Origin: Planctomycetaceae bacterium
GTDB lineage: Bacteria > Planctomycetota > Planctomycetia > Pirellulales > UBA1268
DNA: 6,087 nucleotides
Direction of reading: 5' to 3'
Assembly (NCBI GenBank): GCA_003509235.1
Contig: DONH01000492.1
Location: forward strand, 1 to 6,087
Shown one piece after another: positions 5,242-6,087 of this stretch. The position numbers and the translations under genes are program-made. Position 1 is the stretch's first letter. Each line of letters begins with the position of its first letter. Under the pieces are notes generated by a model, which worked only from the letters and a program-made list of their open reading frames with translations, did no database searches and was not told the DNA's origin.

Positions 5242-6087
5242 TTACGTTGATGCTGCTTCTTGTTCAGCCCGAAGAGTTTCAAGAGGCTCAATGATTTCAT
5301 CAAGCCGTTCATTAAATAAATCACCAATTAAGAGGTCAGTTACGTGGCCACGAAGATGAGGAAACCGCTTGACGAACCTGCCAAAGTTAAACCCATCATA
5401 AAATTCGTAGACAAGGCGACGCATTCGGTCCATGCCCCGCACATAATCCTCTCCCCAGCAACCCAATCGACTCGCGGAAGGATCATTCTCTTGAAGCGCA
5501 GCCACAATAGCGTCACCAGCAAGCTCCCCACTTTTTAATGCCAGCAATATACCTGAAGAATAAAGTGGATCGAGAAAACCAAACGCGTCGCCAACGAGAA
5601 CCCAGCCGTCACCAGCCACGTCGCGAGCTCGATACGAGTACTCCTTCGCCACACGCACAGATTCTATTTTCGTCGCATTATCGAGTCGTCCGTGCAACCC
5701 GGGGCAGCGATCCAATTCAGCTGCATAAACAACGTCCGGTTTCTTGTTCTCCCGGTCCTTAAGAAGATATTCATATCCTGCAACTACACCGACACTAACC
5801 ACATCATCATTCAGTGGTATGTACCACAACCAGCCCTGTTTGTCGTCGAGTTGCATGACAAGAGTGGCCCCCTCGTCACGACCGGTTCCACGAGCCGCAC
5901 CTTTCCAGTAACTCCATACAGCTGCTTTTTTCAGAACTGGATCCCACTCCCGCAGGCCGAGCCTGCTCGTGACCATCGCTGATTGTCCACTCGCATCCAC
6001 AACAACTTTAGAACTGATAGATGAAATATTCCCGGCCTCATCCGCAACACGAACACCCGTCGAACGAGTTCCATCAAACAAGACTTC
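5242..6087 (-). CDS. FAD-dependent halogenase-like oxidoreductase, C-terminal part; 5' end outside window
   Basis: The frame is open from the right edge to a TAA at 5244-5242 and gives 281 residues. The TTG at 6081 is internal, because the frame continues upstream into the edge. Numbered from the first visible residue, VVVDASGQ (28-35) is the FAD-binding DASG motif of the GR2/PHBH-type flavoproteins. GWLWYIPL (85-92) contains the WxWxIP motif (Trp86, Trp88, Ile90, Pro91). VGDAFG (165-170) is the GD motif contacting FAD ribose. The next nine residues, FLDPLYSSG (171-179), fit FxxPxxSxG. WxWxIP and FxxPxxSxG together are the recognised signatures of flavin-dependent halogenases, which chlorinate or brominate aromatic substrates using reduced FAD. 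Related monooxygenases and reductases can share much of this region. The decisive N-terminal part, with the FAD GxGxxG and the catalytic lysine, lies outside the window. It converges on the DJ-1-family gene across 26 bp. Flavoprotein assignment is firm; halogenase activity is inference. Confidence 0.9.
   Translation of the reverse strand, partial: EVLFDGTRSTGVRVADEAGNISSISSKVVVDASGQSAMVTSRLGLREWDPVLKKAAVWSYWKGAARGTGRDEGATLVMQLDDKQGWLWYIPLNDDVVSVGVVAGYEYLLKDRENKKPDVVYAAELDRCPGLHGRLDNATKIESVRVAKEYSYRARDVAGDGWVLVGDAFGFLDPLYSSGILLALKSGELAGDAIVAALQENDPSASRLGCWGEDYVRGMDRMRRLVYEFYDGFNFGRFVKRFPHLRGHVTDLLIGDLFNERLDEIIEPLETLRAEQEAAST

Noticed and set aside
4968..5327. 119-codon minus-strand reading frame across the DJ-1-family gene and the convergent junction
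   Set aside because: Lies opposite a clearly real gene and overlaps the end of the flavoenzyme in another frame; no family features.
6079..6081. TTG as the start codon of the flavoenzyme
   Set aside because: The frame stays open to the window edge, and the visible protein begins in the middle of the fold, lacking the N-terminal FAD-binding motif. It is a truncated gene, not one starting at TTG.

Overview
The window reads like a chromosomal stretch from a sulfatase-rich, polysaccharide-degrading bacterium. A planctomycete is the best guess, with other members of the PVC group (Verrucomicrobiota, Lentisphaerota, Kiritimatiellota) as alternatives. The basis is two exported formylglycine sulfatases of different subfamilies next to an exported acetylxylan-esterase-like hydrolase, middling GC judged by eye, and weak or variable Shine-Dalgarno sequences. 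This assignment is inference; no rRNA or other taxonomic marker is present.

Layout, left to right. (1) 1-324, plus strand: the last 107 codons of an aldose 1-epimerase (GalM) whose start lies outside the window. (2) 321-4324, minus strand: three genes in a row, transcribed right to left. They are an exported arylsulfatase A-type enzyme (2924-4324), a second exported sulfatase with a different active-site signature and a DUF4976-like C-terminus (1257-2792), and an exported alpha/beta hydrolase of the acetylxylan-esterase type (321-1208). Spacers are 131 bp and 48 bp. The shorter one contains a weak hairpin followed by a T run on the coding strand. (3) 4325-4624: a divergent intergenic region. 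(4) 4625-5215, plus strand: a DJ-1/PfpI-family protein with an intact Glu/Cys-His active-site pattern. (5) 5242-6087, minus strand: the C-terminal 281 residues of an FAD-dependent enzyme carrying both signature motifs of flavin-dependent halogenases. It is cut by the right edge.

The three minus-strand genes probably act together outside the cytoplasm. Two sulfatases with different specificities would remove sulfate esters, and the esterase would remove acetyl or other acyl groups from a decorated polysaccharide or its oligosaccharides. GalM would help feed the released sugars into cytoplasmic metabolism, but it is on the opposite strand and need not be co-regulated. No glycoside hydrolase, polysaccharide lyase, transporter, regulator or sulfatase-maturation enzyme is in the window. 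The DJ-1 protein and the halogenase-like enzyme have no evident functional link to the sulfatase cluster.

No tRNA, rRNA, CRISPR array, insertion sequence or attachment site was recognised. All six protein-coding genes belong to known families. The least ordinary is the halogenase-like flavoprotein. I see no convincing evidence of an entirely new system.
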